Source: Methanococcoides methylutens MM1
GTDB lineage: Archaea; Halobacteriota; Methanosarcinia; Methanosarcinales; Methanosarcinaceae
Direction of reading: 5' to 3'
Assembly (NCBI RefSeq): GCF_000970325.1
Contig: NZ_CP009518.1
Coordinates: 1,240,001 to 1,304,000 of the forward strand
DNA length: 64,000 nt
Positions 43,553 to 51,524 of the stretch are shown here, one piece after another. A program made the position numbers and the translations under genes. The notes under the pieces are model-generated. The model was not told the origin of the DNA. It was given only the letters and a program-made list of their open reading frames with translations, and searched no databases. Each line of letters begins with the position of its first letter. The stretch's first letter is position 1.

Positions 43553-44349
43553 ACCTCAGTATTTTCTTCTGCATTTCCCATCCTTCGCATCTCAGCCATC
43601 TTGTTCGCTATCCTGCCAGCGAATGATCCTGCCACAAATCCGGCATCGATATTAACAACTGAAAGAACAGAGCATGATTGAAGCATGGAAAGAAGGGCTG
43701 CTTCCCCTTTAGCACCCGCTCCATATCCTGTTGAAACCGGAAGTCCTATGACAGGCACATCTACAAGACCGGAGACTACCGTGGGCAAGGTCCCTTCCCT
43801 TCCGGCTGCTACAACGACCGCATCCGGCATATCCTCTTTAAGCTTCAGCATCTCATGGACAAGCCTGTGGAAACCGGCAACTCCGACATCGTATATCGTC
43901 TGCGTTTCGCAACCCATCTCTGAAGCTACCATCTTTGCTTCTTCAGCAACCATTATGTCTGCCGTTCCTGCTGAAATGATGGCAACTTTCCCACCGGTCC
44001 TTGGTGCAGGGGTTCCATTACTTACAACCGCCGTTGTCTTATGAAGGCTCCATTCGATGTCTTCAGGATCAAATGCATCTTCCAGAGCCTTCGAGCTTCC
44101 CTCGTCCAGTCTGGTTATCAGTGTCCTTCCCATTGCAGCGACTTGTGCCTTTGCAATTTCAACGACATCCTCGGGTGCTTTTCCCTCTGCAAGAATGGCT
44201 TCCATGATACCGGTGCGATGTTTACGGAATGTATCGATCTTGGCAATGTCTGAAACAGGGACATATCCCATTGAACGTATCTCAGCATTTGCCTTTTCAA
44301 GTCCTATTTTTCCATTTTTGAGATCTGTAAGTATGTTCTCAAGTTCCAT
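43549..44349 (-). CDS. larB: LarB, NaAD carboxylase/hydrolase
   Basis: A 266-residue enzyme related to AIR carboxylase (PurE). LarB carboxylates and hydrolyses nicotinic acid adenine dinucleotide, the first step to the nickel-pincer nucleotide. Hallmarks: GKVAIISAGTADIMVAEEA, VVAAGREGTLPTVVSGL and GYGAGAKGEAALLSML. The N-terminal 90 residues are the usual helical part. GAGGGAATCAAA precedes the start. Upstream, a structured G-rich non-coding region fills the space to the divergent TetR gene. Confidence 0.92.
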   Translation of the reverse strand: MELENILTDLKNGKIGLEKANAEIRSMGYVPVSDIAKIDTFRKHRTGIMEAILAEGKAPEDVVEIAKAQVAAMGRTLITRLDEGSSKALEDAFDPEDIEWSLHKTTAVVSNGTPAPRTGGKVAIISAGTADIMVAEEAKMVASEMGCETQTIYDVGVAGFHRLVHEMLKLKEDMPDAVVVAAGREGTLPTVVSGLVDVPVIGLPVSTGYGAGAKGEAALLSMLQSCSVLSVVNIDAGFVAGSFAGRIANKMAEMRRMGNAEENTEV

Positions 44350-44420
44350 TTTGATTCCCTCTTTTAAACTAAGTTTTTTGAAAGCTGAGTTCGATCAGTC
44401 AATTTCTTCTGATTTTTAAT

Positions 44421-44562
44421 TGCATGGTGGGTAAGGGGGATGGGTACGTGTTTGGGCGTGGAGGAGATGATTCCCACCATGCAGTAGTTTGCCGTTGTCC
44501 AGATCCGAACTGGAGAGAGGGATGGAATGTGTGTTAGTCGAAGGAGTCCTCCTGCAACGGCA
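44421..44562. ncRNA. Structured G-rich non-coding element between larB and TetR gene
   Basis: TGCATGGTGGG (44421-44431) pairs perfectly with CCCACCATGCA (44473-44483), and TGCCGTTG (44490-44497) pairs with CAACGGCA (44555-44562). Inside the second stem, TCCAG and CTGGA (about 44498-44514) and AGGA/TCCT (about 44542-44552) form small hairpins. The first loop has four G-tracts (GGG, GGGGG, GGG, GGG at 44429-44455), able to make a G-quadruplex. A minus-strand TATA (revcomp of CTATATAAG, 44672-44680) would start a larB leader upstream of it. It could be a riboswitch-like leader of larBCE or a small RNA; strand is open. Confidence 0.5.
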
Positions 44563-44633
44563 CAGTGCTGTTATTGAAATAATTATTGCAACTTTCTGAT
44601 TCACTTCTGAATCATCCATTTGTTACATGTGAC

Positions 44634-44756
44634 TGACTGATTAGTCATGCGGTGACTGATTGGTCAATGTTCTATATAAGCTTGTTCCTATTCATAACTC
44701 GAAGAGGGATCCTGAGATACATTTTTATATCATGAAAATATATGACTGATTAGTCA
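44634..44756. promoter_or_regulatory. Three TetR-type operators around a divergent promoter
   Basis: TGACTGATTAGTCA occurs at 44634-44647 and 44743-44756, with TGACTGATTGGTCA at 44653-44666. CTATATAAG (44672-44680) between them can serve as TATA on either strand. The last copy ends 24 bases before the TetR ATG at 44781, so autoregulation is likely, and the first two copies may also control larB, transcribed the other way. Confidence 0.75.
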
Positions 44757-44780
44757 ATTGTGTTGATTGGAAGGTTTACT

Positions 44781-45359
44781 ATGGACAAGCAGATCAAAGA
44801 CAAAAGAACTGCAATTATGGATGCGGCCCTGAAGCTCTTTACTGAAAGAGGATTCCACGGGACAACCACAGCCCAGATCTCAAAGGATGCAGGAGTAGCT
44901 ACAGGCACTCTTTTCAACTACTTCCCCACCAAAGAAGAGTTGATAAACAGCCTCTATTTTGAGGTAAAAGGCAGACTTAGCAGCTGCATAAAAAAAGGAA
45001 TTGATCCTGAAGCCTCTTTTGAAACAAAGATGAGGAAGCTGTGGTCGAATACGATTCAATGTGGCGTTAGCAACCCCGAAGAGTTCCACTTCATAGGACA
45101 GTTTGGTTCTTCCCCTTATATTACAAAGATCACAAGGGAAGAAGCAATGAAAGAGTATGAATTTATCCGCGCCCTGGTGGAAGAAGGCTTCAGTAACGGA
45201 AGGAACAAGGATTATTCAATGGAACTGGCCATGATGATATTTTACCATTCAAGCGGAGCAGTGGTAAACCTAATTATAAATTCCGGTCGCCTGGATGATA
45301 TGAATGAGATCATCGAGGAAGGATTCCAGCTTCTCTGGAGGGGACTGTCTCCGGAATAA
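44781..45359 (+). CDS. TetR-family regulator, probable owner of the TGACTGATTAGTCA operator
   Basis: A 192-residue TetR-type repressor: the N-terminal helix-turn-helix is MDAALKLFTERGFHGTTTAQ, then ISKDAGVATGTLFNYFPTKEELI, and the rest is a ligand-binding helical bundle. GGAAGG before ATG 44781 is the ribosome site; an upstream in-frame start at 44760 would overlap the operator. Three operator copies lie directly upstream and two more at the SDR gene (39018-39971), so it probably controls both. An aldo/keto reductase follows on the same strand. Confidence 0.88.
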   Translation: MDKQIKDKRTAIMDAALKLFTERGFHGTTTAQISKDAGVATGTLFNYFPTKEELINSLYFEVKGRLSSCIKKGIDPEASFETKMRKLWSNTIQCGVSNPEEFHFIGQFGSSPYITKITREEAMKEYEFIRALVEEGFSNGRNKDYSMELAMMIFYHSSGAVVNLIINSGRLDDMNEIIEEGFQLLWRGLSPE

Positions 45360-45446
45360 TTTTTTTGCAAATTGCCGAAGTGAGTAGTCAATCATAATAT
45401 TCAAAGAAAATAGCCTGAAATTAATCGAGATCAAGGAGAACTAAAA

Positions 45447-46649
45447 ATGCTGTACAGAAAAATGCCAAAGAACGGAGATGAGCTCTCAATACTTGGATTT
45501 GGAGCAATGCGCCTTCCAGTAAAGGAAGACGGGACAATAGACGAAGAAAGGGCTACAAACCAGATCCGTGATGCTATCGATAACGGTGTAAACTACGTGG
45601 ATACTGCCTGGCCATATCACATGGGACAGAGCGAACCATTCCTCCGGCGTGCCCTTAGCGATGGTTACAGGGAAAAGGTCAAACTAGCTACAAAGCTTCC
45701 TACCTGGATGGTCGATAGCCGGGAGGACATGGATAAATTCCTGAACGCCCAGCTTGAAAAGCTAAATACCGACCACATCGATTATTATCTCATCCACAGC
45801 CTTGCAGGAGAGTTATGGGAAAAAGTGGAATCTCTCGGGGTCATTGATTTCCTTGAGAAAGCAAAAGCTGACGGTCGCATAATCAACGCCGGCTTTTCAT
45901 TCCACGGTGCACCAGACGAATTCAAACCAATCGTGGATGCCTATGAGTGGGACTTCTGTCAGATACAGTATAACTTCCTGGATGAAAAACTTCAGGCAGG
46001 AACCGAAGGTCTGGAGTATGCAGCCTCAAAGGATCTCGGTGTCATAATCATGGAACCTCTTAGGGGAGGACTTCTTGCAGGGGAGGTACCCACCTCTATT
46101 GAAGACATCTGGAATGAGGGTTCAACAAAGCGAACCGCTGCAGAATGGGCTCTGCGTTGGGTCTGGAACCATCCGGAAGTTACTGTTGTTCTTTCCGGTA
46201 TGAACGAGGAAGCACATGTCGAGGAGAACCTGAGAATAGCAGATGAAGCTAATTCCGATTCCCTGACAGAAAATGAACTCAAACTTATCGAGAGAGTTGA
46301 GAACAAGTACCGCGAGCTCATGAAAGCTGGTTGTACCGGTTGCAGTTACTGTATGCCCTGTCCGGTAGGAGTTGATATTCCTGCCTGTTTTGAAATGTAC
46401 AACAATCTGTACCTTTTCGACAATGACGACATGACAAAGCTCATGTATGCAGCAAGGTTGGGAGGAATTACAGGTGCTGAACCCGGATTTGCATCTCTCT
46501 GTGTGCAGTGTAACAAATGCATTGAAAAATGCCCCCAGCATCTTGAGATCCCAACCCTCCTCGAATCTGTAGTAGAGGATTTCGAAGGCCCGGGACTTGA
46601 GCAGAGGATCGAAATGGCAAAAATGTTCCTGGCAAATAAGGATGCCTGA
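45447..46649 (+). CDS. Aldo/keto reductase with C-terminal ferredoxin-like Cys clusters
   Basis: A 400-residue oxidoreductase: an AKR barrel (residues 1-280, LGFGAMRLPV, DTAWPYHMGQSEPF, LATKLPTWMV) and a C-terminal part with two CxxCxxCxxxCP-type clusters (CTGCSYCMPCPVGV and CVQCNKCIEKCPQHLEIP) that bind 4Fe-4S clusters. This form is common in anaerobes and probably uses reduced iron-sulfur carriers. It follows the TetR gene by 88 bases; a half-site (GAGTAGTCAATCA) near 45382 hints at shared control. Confidence 0.9.
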   Translation: MLYRKMPKNGDELSILGFGAMRLPVKEDGTIDEERATNQIRDAIDNGVNYVDTAWPYHMGQSEPFLRRALSDGYREKVKLATKLPTWMVDSREDMDKFLNAQLEKLNTDHIDYYLIHSLAGELWEKVESLGVIDFLEKAKADGRIINAGFSFHGAPDEFKPIVDAYEWDFCQIQYNFLDEKLQAGTEGLEYAASKDLGVIIMEPLRGGLLAGEVPTSIEDIWNEGSTKRTAAEWALRWVWNHPEVTVVLSGMNEEAHVEENLRIADEANSDSLTENELKLIERVENKYRELMKAGCTGCSYCMPCPVGVDIPACFEMYNNLYLFDNDDMTKLMYAARLGGITGAEPGFASLCVQCNKCIEKCPQHLEIPTLLESVVEDFEGPGLEQRIEMAKMFLANKDA

Positions 46650-46707
46650 TATATTCGGATAAATCCGATATCAGAATGCCAGAATTCCATAAAATAAATA
46701 TCGAAAG

Positions 46708-46741
46708 AGGTGAGAACTGATCTTCTGCTTCACTCTCACCT
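46708..46741. terminator. Terminator hairpin between convergent genes
   Basis: AGGTGAGA (46708-46715) and TCTCACCT (46734-46741) form an 8-bp stem with an 18-base loop, followed by TCTTTTG on the plus strand. It lies between the convergent AKR and cupin genes, so it may serve both. Confidence 0.55.
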
Positions 46742-46755
46742 TCTTTTGATTAAAT

Positions 46756-47067
46756 TTATTTAGTCAGACAAAGCAATATTGCCAGATCCTCATCTGCATG
46801 AAGGGAATGAGGTGCATTTGCCGGCATGAAAATAAAGGTTCCTTCTTTCATCTCGATGTCCTTATCGAACAACCTGAAAATTCCTTTTCCTTTCAATACC
46901 TGAACAACTCCTGTTTTCGTAGAAGTATGCTCATCAATGTTCGTTCCGGCTGCAAGGCACATCAGGGTATAATTATAGCCTTCGTCCTTTGCAAGAACTG
47001 TACTGAAAATTCCCTCTGTCGGGAACTGCATCAATTCACTCAGGTCTTTTGAGAATCCTTTATCCAT
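46756..47067 (-). CDS. Cupin-domain protein
   Basis: A 103-residue single cupin barrel: metal or substrate motif 1 as IDEHTSTKTGVVQVLKGKG and motif 2 as FIFMPANAPHSL. Small cupins may bind metals or small ligands and can act as isomerases or sensors. AGGAGGTGTCAGAT before ATG 47067 fixes the start; a GTG at 47076 would overlap the ribosome site. The gene is alone between convergent AKR and divergent MFS genes. No specific reaction can be given. Confidence 0.85.
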   Translation of the reverse strand: MDKGFSKDLSELMQFPTEGIFSTVLAKDEGYNYTLMCLAAGTNIDEHTSTKTGVVQVLKGKGIFRLFDKDIEMKEGTFIFMPANAPHSLHADEDLAILLCLTK

Positions 47068-47237
47068 ATCTGACACCTCCTTTTAATATTCGTTTTTGAT
47101 AATTTATAGATTTGCATATTCTTTAGCAGGTTCACATATGTTAATGCAAAAATCAGAAATTTAATAAGCAATGTTATTATTCCCATTCTCAACAATAGGC
47201 AGCCATCGATTTAGCAATAAAGCAAAAGGAATTTATT

Positions 47238-48440
47238 ATGTCTTTTCAGCAAAATGAAAGTATCATCAACGGAAGCTTAAAAGGAGTAATTCCTCTCCTT
47301 GCCCTGCTGACAGCATTCCCTGCACTTTCAACCGATATGATCCTGCCAGCTATCCCGTTACTTGCAGAGAACTGGAACCAGCCAATTTCTGTTGTTAACC
47401 TGATCCTTGTCTGCTTTTTTGTAACCTATGGATTCTTCCTTCTCTTCTACGGACCGATATCCGATCGATTTGGTCGTCGTCGACCTTTGATCCTTGGGCT
47501 TGGCGTGTACATAATTGCAAGCTTCCTCTGTGCATTTGCCACCACGGCCCATATGTTGATCCTCTTTCGGATACTCCAGGCAGCCGGAGCAGCAGCCAGC
47601 TCATCCCTGTCCATGGCCATGACAAAAGATCTCTTTTCCGGCCAGGAGCGGGAAAGGATACTGGCACACATTGCGATCATCATGGCAATTGCCCCAATGA
47701 TGGCCCCGGTACTTGGTGGCTGGATACTGCTTGAACTTTCCTGGCCATGGATCTTCTTCAGTCAGGGACTTCTGGGAGTGATCGGATTGGTTGGCGTCCT
47801 CCGTTTTCCTGAAACCCTGCCTCATGCTTCCGATGCACCTCTATCCAGGGTCATGCATGCTTATGGTCGATTGATGCTGAAACCTACCTATGTTGTTATG
47901 GTCTTTGTCATGTCAGCAACACTTTTCCCGATGTACAGTTTCATCGCAGGATCTTCTGACATATACATAAACGGATTCGGCCTGACCGAGCAGAAGTTCA
48001 GTTACTTTTTCGCGTTCAATGCCCTCGCCCTGATGATGGGGTCTTTCTTCTGTCTACGATTAACAAAATACATCAATTCAAAACATCTGATGACAACCGG
48101 TTTCATGGGAATTTTACTTGGCGGGTTTATTCTTATCATGAACAGACATCAGGACCCGTGGGGATTTGCTCTTCCGATGTTCCTCGTTACATTTTCAATC
48201 GGCCTGAGCCGTCCACCCAGTAATAACCTTGTACTTGAACAGGTAGACAAGGATGTAGGTTCGGCCTCCTCACTGCTGATATTCACTTACTTCACCATGG
48301 GTGCTGTGGGAATGTGGCTCATCTCCCTGGAATGGGCAGACAAGATCAATACACTTGGGTTAATCGCTTTTGGATGTGGGTCGCTTATACTGATGGCATG
48401 GTTGATCTTGCAGAAAAAAGAATGTCTGGCTCCATCATAA
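47238..48440 (+). CDS. MFS drug-resistance transporter, Bcr/CflA type
   Basis: A 400-residue transporter with 12 membrane helices. DMILPAIPLLAENW near the N-terminus and the MFS loop motif PISDRFGRRRPLILG are typical of the Bcr/CflA subfamily, with GAAASSSLSMAMTKDLFSGQ and APVLGGWILLEL in the middle. It exports small hydrophobic compounds by proton exchange. Bcr/CflA members are mostly bacterial, so gene transfer is possible. The substrate is unknown. Confidence 0.87.
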   Translation: MSFQQNESIINGSLKGVIPLLALLTAFPALSTDMILPAIPLLAENWNQPISVVNLILVCFFVTYGFFLLFYGPISDRFGRRRPLILGLGVYIIASFLCAFATTAHMLILFRILQAAGAAASSSLSMAMTKDLFSGQERERILAHIAIIMAIAPMMAPVLGGWILLELSWPWIFFSQGLLGVIGLVGVLRFPETLPHASDAPLSRVMHAYGRLMLKPTYVVMVFVMSATLFPMYSFIAGSSDIYINGFGLTEQKFSYFFAFNALALMMGSFFCLRLTKYINSKHLMTTGFMGILLGGFILIMNRHQDPWGFALPMFLVTFSIGLSRPPSNNLVLEQVDKDVGSASSLLIFTYFTMGAVGMWLISLEWADKINTLGLIAFGCGSLILMAWLILQKKECLAPS

Positions 48441-48527
48441 TGCTTACATGATTATCAATGATATCTGAAGATCGGAATATTTTGCTTAACAGACATATTT
48501 ATAAAATTGAATGGCTTCTTCTATTTT

Positions 48528-49160
48528 ATGAAAAAAGTCGACGTACAGGAATTATACAGGGAATCCTATGTTGACAACAACTTTGAAAGAGCAGATCTAT
48601 TTGAATCACTGCAAACCAGATTCAACATAAAAAGAGCTCTTTATCCGGGAAGTTTTGCCCATGTGACTCCTTCTTTTTTCATTCCTGAGGTCACATATGT
48701 GGATACTGATCCACGGGCAAAGAAGTTCTTTGAGCAAAAAGATGCAGTTGCTGACCTGATCTCAAAAAAGAAGACCTATGACAAAGATACTGTGCTACAC
48801 TTCATAGCTTCTGATTACTCCGGACCACTTAACCTTAAAGAGAAGAGTTTCGATCTGCTTATCTCCCAGTACGCTGGCTTTGTTTCACAGGAATGCAAAA
48901 AGTATCTGAAAGTTGATGGCATACTGCTTGCAAACAACAGCCATGGGGATGCAGGGATGGCATTCATCGACGATGACTACGAACTTATAGCTGCTATCGA
49001 TGTAAAGAGTGGGAAATACCATATAACAGATCGTGAACTTGGATCCTATTTCTTCCCTAAGAAGCAGATTCCTGTTACAAAAGAATACCTAAGGGAACTT
49101 GGAAAAGGGATTGGATATACTAAAACGGCCAATTCGTATCTTTTCAGGCGGATCTCCTGA
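48528..49160 (+). CDS. Methyltransferase-like Rossmann protein, unassigned
   Basis: A 210-residue cytoplasmic protein. The plan is Rossmann-like: RALYPGSFAHVTPSFFIPEV and TYVDTDPRAKKFF resemble the SAM-binding loop and acidic strand of class I methyltransferases, and EKSFDLLISQYAGFVSQECK resembles the strand-4 region. The canonical glycine motif is missing, so activity is uncertain. ATG 48528 is chosen; a TTG at 48507 is possible. It lies between the MFS and racemase genes and has no clear operon. Confidence 0.6.
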   Translation: MKKVDVQELYRESYVDNNFERADLFESLQTRFNIKRALYPGSFAHVTPSFFIPEVTYVDTDPRAKKFFEQKDAVADLISKKKTYDKDTVLHFIASDYSGPLNLKEKSFDLLISQYAGFVSQECKKYLKVDGILLANNSHGDAGMAFIDDDYELIAAIDVKSGKYHITDRELGSYFFPKKQIPVTKEYLRELGKGIGYTKTANSYLFRRIS

Positions 49161-49303
49161 GAAGATTGCTCACTTCGGATCTAACTACATCAAATTTTTT
49201 GTGCGCATGGATAAAGATACCAAATTGATTTATGATAATAGCCTAATTTTAATATAAAGACTTAATTTTTAATAAATATAAGATCCTGGGGGGAGATCTA
49301 CAA

Positions 49304-50044
49304 ATGAATAACTGTGAGGAGCAGCTGCCGAAAGTTAAAGCACATGATAAGACTGTAGGTATTTTAGGTGGAGTGGGATCCGAATCAACTGCACGCTTTT
49401 TCCTGAAGCTCATAAAAAATACTCCTGCCAAAACCGATCAGGACCATTTGAGGATCTTCATCGATAATAATCCGAACATACCAGACCGCACACAGGCGAT
49501 CCTTGGACTGGGTGTAAGCCCCGTAGAGGAAGCGAATAAGTCTATTGAGGTCCTGGAAAATGCCGGTGCAGAGATCATCGCAATACCATGTAACACAATG
49601 CATTACTTTTATCCCGAGCTACAGGCAAGTACGAAAGTCCCCATAATAAACATGATCACAGAAACTGCCTCTTACATCCAAAAAGCATTTCCGGATATGA
49701 AAAAGATAGGGTTATTAGCAACTACCGGGACAATAATGACCAGATTATATCATGATGCGATCAATGGGATCGAACTAATAACTCCGAATGAAGAATTACA
49801 GGAAAAGGTCATGAACTCGATCTACGGGGAAGAAGGAATAAAAGCAGGGTACACAGAAGGACATCCCAGGGATGATATTCTAGAAGTAATTGAAGTGCTA
49901 ATCGAAAAAGGTGCTGAAGCCATAATTCTTGGTTGTACCGAACTCACTTTACTTTCTCTTAAAGAAGATGTGCCTGTTCCATTGGTAGACCCATCACTGG
50001 TCCTTGCAGAAGTTGTGGTCAAAAAGGCAAGGTTACAGATTTGA
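49304..50044 (+). CDS. Aspartate/glutamate racemase family protein
   Basis: A 246-residue enzyme of the PLP-independent aspartate/glutamate racemase family. Both catalytic cysteines are present: PCNTMH (about residue 99) and GCTELTL (about residue 209). GILGGVGSESTARFFLKL is the usual N-terminus. It interconverts L- and D-amino acids, probably aspartate. The N-terminal 15 residues before VGILGG are extra. The ribosome site is GGGGGGAG, 10 bases before the ATG. Confidence 0.87.
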   Translation: MNNCEEQLPKVKAHDKTVGILGGVGSESTARFFLKLIKNTPAKTDQDHLRIFIDNNPNIPDRTQAILGLGVSPVEEANKSIEVLENAGAEIIAIPCNTMHYFYPELQASTKVPIINMITETASYIQKAFPDMKKIGLLATTGTIMTRLYHDAINGIELITPNEELQEKVMNSIYGEEGIKAGYTEGHPRDDILEVIEVLIEKGAEAIILGCTELTLLSLKEDVPVPLVDPSLVLAEVVVKKARLQI

Positions 50045-50271
50045 AATAAAGAATGAAAGCTGGCATTCAGCATTCTTAAAAATCATTTATGATAGGGTGG
50101 AACACTTCTGTTGCCACAGAATTTTCAAGAAACTCTGCTTTCTGGTTTTGTTCGAATCTTTAATTCGATTTCCTCTGAAACCCGCTTTCAAACATATCTC
50201 TTTTCGAAGTTCCTGATCTTGCTACTATTTTTATCACAATGAGTAAATATCATTGAACGTTTTCTTTTCTC

Positions 50272-50820
50272 ATGAAACTAAATCCTGAACTCGAGATACT
50301 TGAGTCGCTTGCAAAGACCATTCTTGTAGCTGCAAGAACAGCTCCCAAGGGAAAGGGGATTGATGATATCGTGACCTTCCTGCTGGATGATGCTGACAGA
50401 ATACAACTTGCAGATAAGATGGAAAAGCTTAGTGATATAAAAGATATGAAGTTCCTGATACGTGATGCTAAAAATGTCAGAGATGCTGATTCACTTGTAC
50501 TTATCGGACTGAAGTCCTCAGGAGTGAGCTCACTTAACTGTGGTGCATGTGGATTTGAGACATGCAAGGAAATGCTTGAACAGAAAAAGGTCAAAGTAGA
50601 GTTCACAGGTCCACACTGTATGATAAAATACATGGATCTTGGAATTGCAGTTGGTTCTGCTGTTTCAAAGGCAAAGGACCTATGCATTGATAACAGGGTA
50701 CTTTACTCTGCAGGTGCTGCTGCATGTTATTTTGACATTATCGATGCCGATGTTGCAATGGCTATTCCCTTGAGTGTCAGGGGGAAGAATATCTTCTTTG
50801 ACAGGCCATCCACAAGGTGA
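50272..50820 (+). CDS. DUF2148 family ferredoxin-like protein
   Basis: A 182-residue protein of the DUF2148 family. The iron-sulfur-like cysteine cluster is LNCGACGFETCKEM, with a further GPHCMIKYMDLGIAVGSA and DNRVLYSAGAAAC. The family is common in anaerobes and methanogens, where a role in redox or cluster handling is assumed but not shown. The ATG at 50272 has no clear ribosome site. The next gene starts after a palindromic control region. Confidence 0.82.
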   Translation: MKLNPELEILESLAKTILVAARTAPKGKGIDDIVTFLLDDADRIQLADKMEKLSDIKDMKFLIRDAKNVRDADSLVLIGLKSSGVSSLNCGACGFETCKEMLEQKKVKVEFTGPHCMIKYMDLGIAVGSAVSKAKDLCIDNRVLYSAGAAACYFDIIDADVAMAIPLSVRGKNIFFDRPSTR

Positions 50821-50833
50821 ATGGCCGATAAAC

Positions 50834-50880
50834 CGTTTACTGGTAAACGATCGGTTGACCGTAAACCAAAAGGTATATAC
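50834..50880 (+). promoter_or_regulatory. Tandem palindromic operators and TATA box
   Basis: CGTTTACTGGTAAACG (50834-50849) is a perfect 7+2+7 palindrome. A second, imperfect copy GGTTGACCGTAAACC follows at 50853-50867. TATA-like GGTATATACA is at 50871-50880, so start of transcription would be close to ATG 50907, giving a short or no leader. The binding protein is unknown. Confidence 0.55.
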
Positions 50881-50906
50881 AATTATGATCACCCATAAGT
50901 AAAAGT

Positions 50907-51491
50907 ATGTCTGAAAATGGGGACGTACTTGAAAATGATGGAGCTGTGATCGGGAAGTATGTTTCCGAATCAGACAACTACATCACCAGGGTGGGGTTTT
51001 TTGCTAAACGGGGTGACAGACTCGTAATTTCTCCTGAAGAGCTCAGTTGTTATGCACCTCAGGTCATCGAGGGTGGAAGGTGTGAAAAGGCAGGAGAAAA
51101 TTGGCATTTTTTTGATGAAAAGAAGGATGCCGACATCAAAAACATCACTCTCGTCTATAATGACTTCCAGGATTCCCTTCGTGTCTATAATTGTAAGAAG
51201 TTAAAGAGAATATTCGGGGAACCTACCGGATATTGCCTGGTAGATAACAGTTTTATTGGAACTGATGCTGTGTGCCTGTTAGAACAATTCGGAGGGCATC
51301 CTATTCAGGAAGATGATTTCTGCATCTCATGCCATCCACTCACCGATGAAGAGATTGAGAAATTCAAGGATTCAGTGGAGAAATACATCAATCACTATTA
51401 TGATTCCAACTTCTGCAACTATAATAATGAAGAAGAATCTCGTTTGAGGCGGTTTTTGAGCTCATTAAAAAAGATGATCGGAACTTCCTGA
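50907..51491 (+). CDS. Conserved-looking cytoplasmic protein, not recognised
   Basis: A 194-residue soluble protein with a beta-rich N-terminal 110 residues (ITRVGFFAKRGDRLVISPEE) and a helical C-terminus. Cysteines are spread (CYAPQ, GGRCEKAG, YNCKKLK, GYCLVD, AVCLLEQ, FCISCHPL, NFCNYN), with CISCHP near residue 145 a possible metal site. There is no ribosome site, in line with a leaderless transcript from the TATA box at 50871. I do not recognise it. Confidence 0.6.
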   Translation: MSENGDVLENDGAVIGKYVSESDNYITRVGFFAKRGDRLVISPEELSCYAPQVIEGGRCEKAGENWHFFDEKKDADIKNITLVYNDFQDSLRVYNCKKLKRIFGEPTGYCLVDNSFIGTDAVCLLEQFGGHPIQEDDFCISCHPLTDEEIEKFKDSVEKYINHYYDSNFCNYNNEEESRLRRFLSSLKKMIGTS

Positions 51492-51524
51492 AAGGATTTC
51501 CTGTTCAACAACAAGTCCAGTTGT

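Noticed and set aside
44416-44619. 67-codon minus-strand frame over the structured element
   Set aside because: Composition is not protein-like (Arg/Cys/Pro/His-rich), no ribosome site, and stems explain the sequence better.
50100-50180. Small hairpins (TTCTGT/ACAGAA and TCGAAT/ATTCGA) after the racemase gene
   Set aside because: Stems are only 6 bp and not followed by a U-run or a gene start; too weak to call.
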